Shown here: positions 1 to 5,562 of the stretch, in pieces
Layout: each line of letters begins with the position of its first letter
How positions within the stretch are numbered: position 1 is the first letter of the stretch
From: Thermogladius sp.
Lineage (GTDB): Archaea; Thermoproteota; Thermoprotei_A; Sulfolobales; Desulfurococcaceae
DNA: 5,562 bases
NCBI GenBank assembly: GCA_009904025.1
Contig: WYEE01000082.1
Location: 1 to 5,562, forward strand
Direction of reading: 5' to 3'
Notes under the pieces: model-generated
The model's input: the letters and a program-made list of their open reading frames with translations, nothing else
What the model was told of the DNA's origin: nothing
Database searches by the model: none
Translations under genes and position numbers: made by a program

Positions 1-1992
1 GGGGAAAGAAGCGAAAGGGATTTAAAAGATGTTTGTATAATAGGTGTGGATATTCAGCCTGGCTCCTCACCCTTCTCTGCCAGCGGGGCCAAATACTCTG
101 TAGTCGTATTGAAGAACAATACGATTAGGCAGGAATTCAGGGATGCGACTATCGGGAAGATTGTGAGGCTGGCATGGGAATGCGGCTCGGCGAATATAGC
201 TGTGGATAACATTTATGAGCTGGCTCCTGATAAGAAGACTCTCATCAAATTATTCGAAATGTTCCCAGAGTCTACTGAGATCATCCAGGTTACAGCGGGT
301 GAGGGAGGCTTCAGGGATCTCGATGAGTTGAAGAGAATACTCGGCTTAGAGCACGAGAATACGTCGGATCCATTAAGCTCAGCTCGTATCATAGCATATG
401 CTGCTAGTAAAGGAATAGGCTTGAGGATTAAAAGGAAGGTGGTTAAGACAAAAATAATTGTGACAAGAGGTAGGAGTGTAAGCCATGGAGGCATGAGCTA
501 CAACAGATATATGAGGAGTATCAGGGCCGGGATACTCTCTGTCACTAAGGACATTAAGAAGATACTGGATGAGAACAAAATAGATTACGATCTTTACATG
601 AGGAAAAGCAAGGGTGGGCTTGAAAGAAGCGTTTTCATAGTTTACGCAACGAGAGAAGAGTTGTACGGCATCGTTAAACCAGTTAGGACAAAGGGGGTTA
701 AAGTAGTTGTAAAACCCGTCTCAGATATCCTGATGGGAAACGAATTAAAAGAGAGATCCTCGCGCCCGATAATAGTTGGAGTAGACCCGGGGATGACTAC
801 AGGTATTGCTTTAGTGGACCTCGATGGTAGAGTTATACACGCCTCTTCGTACAGAAGCGTCGATAGGTCTATTATACTTAATATCATCTCTCAGCACGGT
901 ATCCCAATTGCAGTGGCGACCGATGTAAGCCAAGCCCCCGAGTTAGTTGAGAAAATGGCTGCCCAGACAGGCGCCATCCTAGTAACCCCTCCAAGAGACT
1001 TAGACTCTAACGAGAAACAGAAGCTTGTGGAGAAAGCCCTGAGCTTGAACAAAGGCTTGTACCTGAAAGACTCGCATGTAAAAGATGCCTTGGCCTCAGC
1101 ATTCAAGGCGTTAAACATGTTCTCGGATAAGATCCTAGAGATAAACAGGTTTGTGAGACGATATAACCTTAGGGAAAAACTCCCATTCATTGTGAGAGAG
1201 GTGTTGAGCGGGAGGCCGGTGAACGAGGTTGTAGAGAAATATATCAATTTGGAGATTTCAGGGGCGAAGACAGCGAGTCCTGTGGTTGAAGACTGGTCTC
1301 ACAGAAGAGGACATGATTCAAGCGATATTCAAACGTTGCGGCAAAGAGTTGTTGAACTAGAGGCAGCAATTCAATCCCTTCAAAAACAGTTGGCTGATAA
1401 AGACGAGCTAATTAAGAACCTCGAGCTGGAACTAAGGCTGTCGAGAAACCTTAAGTGGAGCGAGGAGTGTGAGAGAAAAGTGTATGTCTTAACAAATGAA
1501 CTTAACGAGTTGAGGAGAAGCCTGGAGGAGAAGGATAGAAGGATAGAGGACCTCCTAAATAAAATCAACCATTTAGCTCTCGCATTTAAGGGCGTAGCCG
1601 ATGGTAGCTTACTGGCGATCCCGAGGTTGAAGAGGCCAAGCGATATCCTGGGGATTTCATCCACAAGAGTGAAAATTGTTTTCCTAGATGAGGCACTTGT
1701 ACTCGACGATAAAGTAACAGGCTACTTGAAGTCTAATAAAACAATTGTGTTGACAAGGAGGAAACCCTTAACTGAGCAACCGGTAGTAATCCTGGAGTAC
1801 CAGCCTGTGGTGGAGTTTGAGGAGTTTGTCGTAGTAGAGAGGAAGATCCTTGAAGAGGGGGAGAGAATGTGGGCTGAACTTGAGAGGAAAGAGAGGGAGG
1901 AGGAGTTCAACAGAGTTGTCAAGATGATAGAGGAGTATCAGGCTCAACGCATGAAAAAACTCGGCGTGAATAGTTTCGACAGGTCAATATAG
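1..1992 (+). CDS. DUF460/COG2433 protein with two RNase H-fold (RuvC/YqgF-like) domains and a coiled coil; 5' partial
   Basis: The frame is open from base 1, giving 663 visible residues (numbered from the first codon). No ATG, GTG or TTG precedes codon 16, and the GTG there (base 46) lies inside the first RNase H strand, IIGVDIQPG, so the true start is upstream of the window. Domain order: RNase H-like domain 1 at about 12-140, with candidate acidic residues D17, D69 and D123; a middle segment at about 147-240 with a GGMSYNRY loop-helix (163-170); RNase H-like domain 2 at about 256-385, with GVDPGMTTG (D262), ATD (D308) and HVKDALASA (D362), the layout of a RuvC-type acidic triad; a long coiled coil at about 442-527; a small alpha/beta segment at about 539-615; and a charged C-terminal helix. 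The family is archaeal and is predicted to be a nuclease; I know of no established reaction. It converges on, and overlaps by 9 bp, the S-adenosylmethionine synthetase gene. Family assignment is strong, function is open. Confidence 0.9.
   Translation, partial: GERSERDLKDVCIIGVDIQPGSSPFSASGAKYSVVVLKNNTIRQEFRDATIGKIVRLAWECGSANIAVDNIYELAPDKKTLIKLFEMFPESTEIIQVTAGEGGFRDLDELKRILGLEHENTSDPLSSARIIAYAASKGIGLRIKRKVVKTKIIVTRGRSVSHGGMSYNRYMRSIRAGILSVTKDIKKILDENKIDYDLYMRKSKGGLERSVFIVYATREELYGIVKPVRTKGVKVVVKPVSDILMGNELKERSSRPIIVGVDPGMTTGIALVDLDGRVIHASSYRSVDRSIILNIISQHGIPIAVATDVSQAPELVEKMAAQTGAILVTPPRDLDSNEKQKLVEKALSLNKGLYLKDSHVKDALASAFKALNMFSDKILEINRFVRRYNLREKLPFIVREVLSGRPVNEVVEKYINLEISGAKTASPVVEDWSHRRGHDSSDIQTLRQRVVELEAAIQSLQKQLADKDELIKNLELELRLSRNLKWSEECERKVYVLTNELNELRRSLEEKDRRIEDLLNKINHLALAFKGVADGSLLAIPRLKRPSDILGISSTRVKIVFLDEALVLDDKVTGYLKSNKTIVLTRRKPLTEQPVVILEYQPVVEFEEFVVVERKILEEGERMWAELERKEREEEFNRVVKMIEEYQAQRMKKLGVNSFDRSI
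1954..1959 (-). terminator. Candidate T-tract terminator for the minus-strand cluster
   Basis: The minus strand carries six consecutive T bases, starting 25 bases beyond the mat stop codon and inside the 3' end of the convergent DUF460 gene. Archaeal intrinsic termination relies mainly on T-tracts, and this is the first good one after mat. Six bases is short and no clear hairpin precedes it, so support is weak. Confidence 0.3.
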
Positions 1993-3216
1993 TGAAACCC
2001 TACTTTCCAGTATCATCCTCGTTATATTCTTAATCGAGTTAAACTCTTCGTTTACAATACCCTCGATTTCACCAACGATGTTGGATGGGAGCTCGCTTCT
2101 GGAAAAGTCTAGCGGGATGACTTTGATGCTCACCACCTGCGGGTTGTCTATCGGCTTACCGATCTGGCTTAGTATCTCTACGTACACATCTCTAACGTAG
2201 TCGCTGGAGACATCGTAGATCTTCCTCGCGAGTATCTCAGCCAGTACGTTGTATATTTTCCCTACATGGTTGACGGGGTTCTTCCCGGCTGTCGCTTCAA
2301 GGCTTATAGGCCTCATAGGAGTTATCAAGCCGTTTGCCCTATTACCTCTGCCGGTCGCGCCATCATCCCCGTGTTCGGCGCTAGTCCCTGTCACAGTCAA
2401 GTAGACGATGCCTTTATCAGGCATATCAGCGGTGTTCACGTTTACCTCAACACTGTAGTCTGGGATTATTTTAGATGCTAGATTGAGGATGTCCTCCACG
2501 ACATGTTGCTTATAGTTCAAATACTCGCCTATATCTTTCACCTGGCTGTCTATGAAAGCGGCGGCGACAGTGAGCTTTATGCTCTTGTCTTTCCTTAAAC
2601 CCATCACCTTTACATCTTCTCCTACGGCGGGCATCTTACTCTTGTATTCACGCGAGTTCAGAAGTCTCTCTGTCTCCAAGACGAGTTGTTCAAGCGGTGT
2701 TAACGGGTAGAAGCCGACTCCTATGCTCGTGTCGTTGGCGAGGGGTATCTGTTGTTTCCCCGTCTCGAAAACGGCCACGAGGTCAGCGCTACCTTTTCTA
2801 ACCATGTAGTCTACTACAACGTGTTCCTCGGGGTTCAGGAACCTCATATTCTCCCGAATCCATTTTTTGACGGCTTTGACAATTATACTGCCGAAGGGTA
2901 CTTTTTCAACCCTATCGCCAACTCTAATCTCTGTTGTAGCCCTCCCTGCGACCACAATGTACACTGGCTCTATGACCTCGCCTCCGCCGAAACGCGGGTT
3001 AGCTTGCCCACCCACCAGAAGTGTTTTATCAAGGTTGTGGTGGAGGATAGTGCCGAACTCCTTGAGATAGTACTCGCATAATGCTCTCGAAGCAGCCTCG
3101 CTCGCTGAGTCAGCTATGTAATCTGGGTGCCCCACACCCTTCCGCTCAACTAGTTCAACACGCATTTCCCTAACGCTTTGAAATTTAATGGGTTCAACAA
3201 CGATATTCCTCGCCAC
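1984..3216 (-). CDS. mat: S-adenosylmethionine synthetase, archaeal type (methionine adenosyltransferase)
   Basis: Makes S-adenosylmethionine from ATP and methionine, releasing phosphate and diphosphate; cytosolic. The 410 residues match the usual length of the archaeal MAT family (COG1812), which is very divergent from bacterial MetK. Visible signatures: ERKGVGHPDYIAD (24-36), HHNLDK (59-64), GGQ (69-71), FGGGE (76-80), DTSIGVGFYPLTPLE (162-176), and the glycine-rich EHGDDGATGRGNRANG (281-296) followed by TPMRP and GKNPVNHVGKIYN (311-323). All expected blocks are present and nothing looks truncated. The start is GTG at 3216, supported by GGTGAG five bases upstream and by the N-terminus NIVVE, which is typical of the family. 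It is the last gene of the minus-strand cluster, 57 bp after the Rqc2-like gene, and may also have its own promoter (TATA-like element at 3266-3277). Its stop overlaps the convergent DUF460 gene. It would supply the cofactor for the SPOUT methyltransferase of the same cluster. Confidence 0.97.
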   Translation of the reverse strand: MARNIVVEPIKFQSVREMRVELVERKGVGHPDYIADSASEAASRALCEYYLKEFGTILHHNLDKTLLVGGQANPRFGGGEVIEPVYIVVAGRATTEIRVGDRVEKVPFGSIIVKAVKKWIRENMRFLNPEEHVVVDYMVRKGSADLVAVFETGKQQIPLANDTSIGVGFYPLTPLEQLVLETERLLNSREYKSKMPAVGEDVKVMGLRKDKSIKLTVAAAFIDSQVKDIGEYLNYKQHVVEDILNLASKIIPDYSVEVNVNTADMPDKGIVYLTVTGTSAEHGDDGATGRGNRANGLITPMRPISLEATAGKNPVNHVGKIYNVLAEILARKIYDVSSDYVRDVYVEILSQIGKPIDNPQVVSIKVIPLDFSRSELPSNIVGEIEGIVNEEFNSIKNITRMILESRVSLY

Positions 3217-3221
3217 TTCAA

Positions 3222-3227
3222 CTCACC
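3222..3227 (-). promoter_or_regulatory. Ribosome binding site of the mat gene
   Basis: The minus strand reads GGTGAG, complementary to the 3' end of archaeal 16S rRNA, five bases before the GTG at 3216. It decides in favour of this GTG start. A TTG two bases upstream of the GTG is out of frame. Confidence 0.7.
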
Positions 3228-3231
3228 AAGA

Positions 3232-3258
3232 GCCCAGGTTGATAACCCTTAAGTGGGC
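3232..3258 (-). promoter_or_regulatory. Imperfect dyad (possible operator or leader hairpin) before mat
   Basis: On the minus strand, GCCCA (3258-3254) pairs with TGGGC (3236-3232), and the inner GGTT (3247-3244) pairs with AACC (3240-3237) around a 3-base loop. The self-complementary hexamer CTTAAG (3253-3248) forms a one-sided bulge. The dyad lies between the TATA-like element and the ribosome binding site. If transcription starts about 25 bases after the TATA element, the start would fall inside it, favouring an operator; in read-through mRNA from the upstream gene it could fold as a hairpin. The pairing is seen in the sequence; a regulatory role is inference. Confidence 0.35.
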
Positions 3259-3265
3259 ATTGACA

Positions 3266-3277
3266 TTTTATATTTAA
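3266..3277 (-). promoter_or_regulatory. TATA-like promoter element (box A) for mat
   Basis: The minus strand reads TTAAATATAAAA, a good match to the AT-rich archaeal box A, in an otherwise mixed-composition region. It overlaps the TAA stop codon of the upstream Rqc2-like gene (3274-3276). The usual box A spacing would put a transcription start near 3243-3248 and give a short leader of roughly 30 bases that includes the ribosome binding site. This suggests mat can be transcribed separately from the two genes before it. The AT-rich run could also be a chance effect of the stop codon. Confidence 0.5.
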
Positions 3278-5238
3278 CCCTCTTTTTGAACTATTTTAAC
3301 AATCGTTGATGGACCTGGTATCCGGCTGATTATCTCACCGACTGTTATGAACTCGCGGGCCCTGCTCTTCACAAGTTTATCGTAGATTTCAGATGCCACA
3401 TTCTCAACAGGTTTATCACCTGGCCTTAACACAACGTACCCCACAGATCTCTCTCTAACAAGCTCTTCCGGGCCAACGATCACCCTGTAGTAGACGCCGT
3501 AAACACTACTCTCCACCCTCTCCAAGCCGAGTGAGAGCTCAAGCGGGATGATTACGTAGTTCCTCCTCCCATATACCATGAAAGACCCCTTGGACAAATA
3601 CTCGCCGCTTGGCGGGGTCTTTGAGACTTGGTCGCCTCTAGCCCAGAAAACATCGATTGAAGCAAAACCGGCTTTCCAGGCTTTAGAATAGCATGCTGTT
3701 AGGTAAGATGCCTCGAGTATATCTCTCTCAGAGGCCTCTCTTCCATGTGTTTTCAAGACAACGATTGGCGCGCCATGTATATCAGCATGCAGGAATATAT
3801 CCGCATCCTCCAAGTACTTCCTGTAGATAACCTCATTCTGACCAGCATCCCTCCCACCGATAGCGAGGAGCCCGCTGGTGGTTATCAACCAGTGATATCT
3901 CTCATACCATTCTCGAGGCCTGATGACAATCCTCGACTCCTCTATAGTCGACCCCTCAATTTTCTCCAACTCTTCCTCAAGCGATTTCTTCTTCTCTACA
4001 GCACTCTTGATCTTCTTCTCAAGCTCGCTCATCTTCTTTCTCAACTCGACAATATTCCCAGTTAAATCCAACCTGATATCCAGCCAGAACTCCACGTCCC
4101 CCGCCCTCAACCGGATCAAACCCTTGTCGGGCTGGTAGGCTTTCACTCCGTCGCATAACCTTGGTATAGAATCCCAGCCCCGCGTCCTGCGAGCCTCTTG
4201 AGAGCATAAAAGAGCATGTTCCACGAACCCGTAGTTCTCGTATATCGCGTTCAAAGCTTTCTTGTACTCCTCGAGTTCAGCCTGGAATGATCGAACTCGT
4301 TCAAGAATACCCTTGATAGCGGCCTCAACCTCCCCCTTCTTCTCCGCCAGCTTCCTCTCAACCATCTTTCTCGCAATACTCTTCTCGTAGAAGCTGAAGA
4401 ACGTGTCAACAGCTGTGTCAAAATCCAGCTCTCTAACACTCCAGCCATACTCCTCGGCTATTACCCTAGGTCTAAAAGACGTGAACAACGCTGGTCCAGC
4501 CCCCTCAGTGTAGTAGACCAGGTACCCCCTCCCAGATTCGGCTTCCACCACTAGGCGGGCGTATTCTTCAGCTAATCTAGACAAGTCTACCCTTGCTATC
4601 TTCGCGGGCTCCGCGTTCTTCCCCTCGAATAGACCTGCCCTATAAATAATCTCCTCGGCGATGTAGCCTGGCAAACCCCACCCTTTAGCAATGCCTCTCA
4701 CAAGGGAGTCGTAGGCTAATAGTATATCAGCAAGGTTCTGTGCTTTAGGGCTCACCCCTTTAAGAGGGGGAGGCTGGTACTTGACTCCGGTTTTTACAAC
4801 GCGATCCCTCAACTCTAAGAGCCTTGTGGTAAACAAAACTTTATCCTCGTCATCAACAACTATGGCAACCCCTCTTGGAAGCAACTCAACTATAATACCA
4901 TAGACTACCCCACCGCGTTCAAGATCTACTCTCAGAACCCTCTCCCAGCCCAACTGTCTTACATCTTTTATCCGCGCATTCCCCAACCTCCTTCTAACGA
5001 ATATTGTGAAGGGGTCTACCCTCTTCTCTCCGGGCTCAACACTAGATACATGGAATCTTACTCCCGGCTCCACCTTTACACTTAAAACCCCCTCTTTACA
5101 CCTCACCCGCATAAGCCAGTAGAAGCTGGCTTTGTAGAAGTTGTCTAGGAAGCAGTTTCGAAGCCTCTCGGTGTACCGGCTTGAAGCAACGTATACGTCG
5201 ATTACATCCATGCTATTTTTCTCGAAGCCTCCCACCAT
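3274..5238 (-). CDS. rqcH: Rqc2/NEMF/RqcH-family ribosome quality control protein (NFACT-N and NFACT-R domains)
   Basis: Family members bind large ribosomal subunits that still carry peptidyl-tRNA after a stall, recruit tRNA and add C-terminal tails that mark the stalled chain for degradation. At 654 residues the length fits archaeal members, which lack the eukaryotic C-terminal extension. NFACT-N (FbpA-like) covers about 10-280; the conserved early aspartate is D14 (in DVIDVYV). A two-part coiled coil covers about 283-335 and 395-428, joined by a segment with WDSIPRL. NFACT-R covers about 435-565, with GGRDAGQNE (461-469), LHADIHGAP (483-491) and QVSKTPPSGEYLSKGSFM (537-554), close to eukaryotic NEMF. 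One oddity is that the conserved Asp-Arg pair of NFACT-N reads Glu99-Arg100. The ATG at 5238 sits one base after AGGAGGTG, which is close; GTG at 5235 has better spacing, and ATG at 5211 (residue 10, one base after the upstream stop) fits the family N-terminus. The gene overlaps the SPOUT methyltransferase gene upstream, so the two are very likely cotranscribed. Confidence 0.95.
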   Translation of the reverse strand: MVGGFEKNSMDVIDVYVASSRYTERLRNCFLDNFYKASFYWLMRVRCKEGVLSVKVEPGVRFHVSSVEPGEKRVDPFTIFVRRRLGNARIKDVRQLGWERVLRVDLERGGVVYGIIVELLPRGVAIVVDDEDKVLFTTRLLELRDRVVKTGVKYQPPPLKGVSPKAQNLADILLAYDSLVRGIAKGWGLPGYIAEEIIYRAGLFEGKNAEPAKIARVDLSRLAEEYARLVVEAESGRGYLVYYTEGAGPALFTSFRPRVIAEEYGWSVRELDFDTAVDTFFSFYEKSIARKMVERKLAEKKGEVEAAIKGILERVRSFQAELEEYKKALNAIYENYGFVEHALLCSQEARRTRGWDSIPRLCDGVKAYQPDKGLIRLRAGDVEFWLDIRLDLTGNIVELRKKMSELEKKIKSAVEKKKSLEEELEKIEGSTIEESRIVIRPREWYERYHWLITTSGLLAIGGRDAGQNEVIYRKYLEDADIFLHADIHGAPIVVLKTHGREASERDILEASYLTACYSKAWKAGFASIDVFWARGDQVSKTPPSGEYLSKGSFMVYGRRNYVIIPLELSLGLERVESSVYGVYYRVIVGPEELVRERSVGYVVLRPGDKPVENVASEIYDKLVKSRAREFITVGEIISRIPGPSTIVKIVQKEG

Positions 5239-5562
5239 ACACCTCCTCAGCTATCTCGGGTGGAAGCCTCCTATACTTGATGTAATACTCTAAGCCCGGG
5301 GCTAGGAGGGGCTTGCTCTCCACGATAGGATACCTGTATGGGAGGTGTACGAAGCCCGCCTCGATCTCTATGTCAACGCCATCTATGAAGTTGAGACCTT
5401 TATCATCCCCGTTATTGTAGAGGTAGAGCACATAGTAGGCGGATCCGTCTATACTGAACTGTCTATCGCCTATGTTCCTTGACTCGCACTCGGGGAGTCT
5501 CGAAGTCAGATACTCGTATGTTCTACCGCGGGGAGGGTGGTCTCCGAGAATGCCCCCGATAA
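5213..5562 (-). CDS. SPOUT-fold S-adenosylmethionine-dependent methyltransferase, Sfm1/PF04252 (RNA_Me_trans) family; 5' partial
   Basis: The minus-strand frame is open to the right edge and shows the last 115 full codons; the family is about 210 residues long, so roughly the C-terminal half is present. The visible part opens with GGILGDHPPRGRT (5557-5519), the hallmark of this alpha/beta-knot family that forms the cofactor-binding loop. It continues with RNIGDRQFSID, which matches yeast RRLGDKQMTTD, and LPYRYPIVESKPLLAPGL, which matches the yeast MPFRYV...PILPEGM region. A GTG at 5431 lies inside the conserved fold and is not the start. Yeast Sfm1 methylates an arginine of ribosomal protein Rps3; the Pfam family was first predicted to act on RNA, so the archaeal substrate is uncertain. 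The stop (TAG, 5213-5215) lies inside the start region of the Rqc2-like gene, a 26-bp overlap with its ATG at 5238. Family assignment is strong, substrate unknown. Confidence 0.88.
   Translation of the reverse strand, partial: IGGILGDHPPRGRTYEYLTSRLPECESRNIGDRQFSIDGSAYYVLYLYNNGDDKGLNFIDGVDIEIEAGFVHLPYRYPIVESKPLLAPGLEYYIKYRRLPPEIAEEVYGGRLREK
5240..5247 (-). promoter_or_regulatory. Strong Shine-Dalgarno motif for the Rqc2-like gene, inside the methyltransferase gene
   Basis: The minus strand reads AGGAGGTG, a near-complete match to the 16S rRNA 3' end, within the last codons of the upstream methyltransferase gene. It lies one base before ATG 5238 and four bases before GTG 5235. It supports an overlapping start in this area over the more downstream ATG 5211, but does not settle which codon is used. 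Confidence 0.65.

Noticed and set aside
213..1922. Several minus-strand open frames of 66-118 codons inside the DUF460 gene
   Set aside because: They are opposite-strand shadows: low-complexity Ser/Leu-rich translations, no ribosome binding sites, no recognisable motifs, and full overlap with a strongly conserved coding frame.
2266..3081. Plus-strand open frames of 67-109 codons opposite the mat gene
   Set aside because: They lie antisense to conserved MAT motifs and have no family features; the translation reflects the mat codons read backwards.
3232..3258. A known SAM riboswitch class before mat
   Set aside because: The gap is too short for the classical SAM-I or SAM-II architectures and shows only a small imperfect hairpin; nothing matches a known aptamer core.
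3745..4448. Plus- and minus-strand open frames of 62-106 codons within the Rqc2-like gene
   Set aside because: All overlap the NFACT coiled-coil and NFACT-R coding region; Ser/Phe-rich or Arg-rich translations are typical of coiled-coil codons in a wrong frame.
5213..5431. A separate 72-residue protein starting with GTG at 5431
   Set aside because: The frame continues upstream through conserved Sfm1-family motifs to the window edge, so this GTG is an internal valine codon.
1..5562. A mobile element, CRISPR array or defence island
   Set aside because: No terminal repeats, transposase, spaced repeats or defence families are visible; all four genes are typical conserved archaeal chromosomal genes. 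The RuvC-like motif in DUF460 is not part of a Cas12 or transposon protein.

Overview
The window looks like a stretch of chromosome from a hyperthermophilic crenarchaeon, probably Desulfurococcales (order inferred from overall protein character, not proven). The signs are an archaeal-type S-adenosylmethionine synthetase, an archaeal/eukaryotic-type NFACT protein (Rqc2/NEMF/RqcH family), the archaeal double RNase H-fold family DUF460 (COG2433), AGG/AGA-rich arginine usage, GTG starts, Shine-Dalgarno motifs of the GGAGGTG type, a TATA-like promoter element and very tight gene packing.

Layout. Positions 1-1992 (+) hold a DUF460 protein whose true start lies left of the window. Converging on it and overlapping by 9 bp is a minus-strand cluster, listed here in transcription order. 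It begins with the C-terminal half of a SPOUT methyltransferase of the Sfm1/PF04252 family (5562-5213, start beyond the right edge). Next is an Rqc2/NEMF/RqcH homologue (5238-3274) that overlaps the methyltransferase by 26 bp. Last is S-adenosylmethionine synthetase (3216-1984), after a 57-bp gap containing a TATA-like element, a dyad and a ribosome binding site. There is no gene-free stretch above 60 bp, and I see no tRNA, rRNA, mobile element or CRISPR array.

How the genes may work together. Rqc2/RqcH proteins act on large ribosomal subunits obstructed by nascent peptidyl-tRNA. Yeast Sfm1 methylates ribosomal protein Rps3 using S-adenosylmethionine, and the last gene of the cluster makes that cofactor. 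The DUF460 protein carries, between two RNase H-fold domains, a G-G-x-S-x-x-R-Y-x-R loop-helix that resembles the GGQ loop region of eRF1-type release factors. Taken together, the window may be a ribosome maintenance/rescue neighbourhood. The family assignments are strong; the functional link between them is inference.
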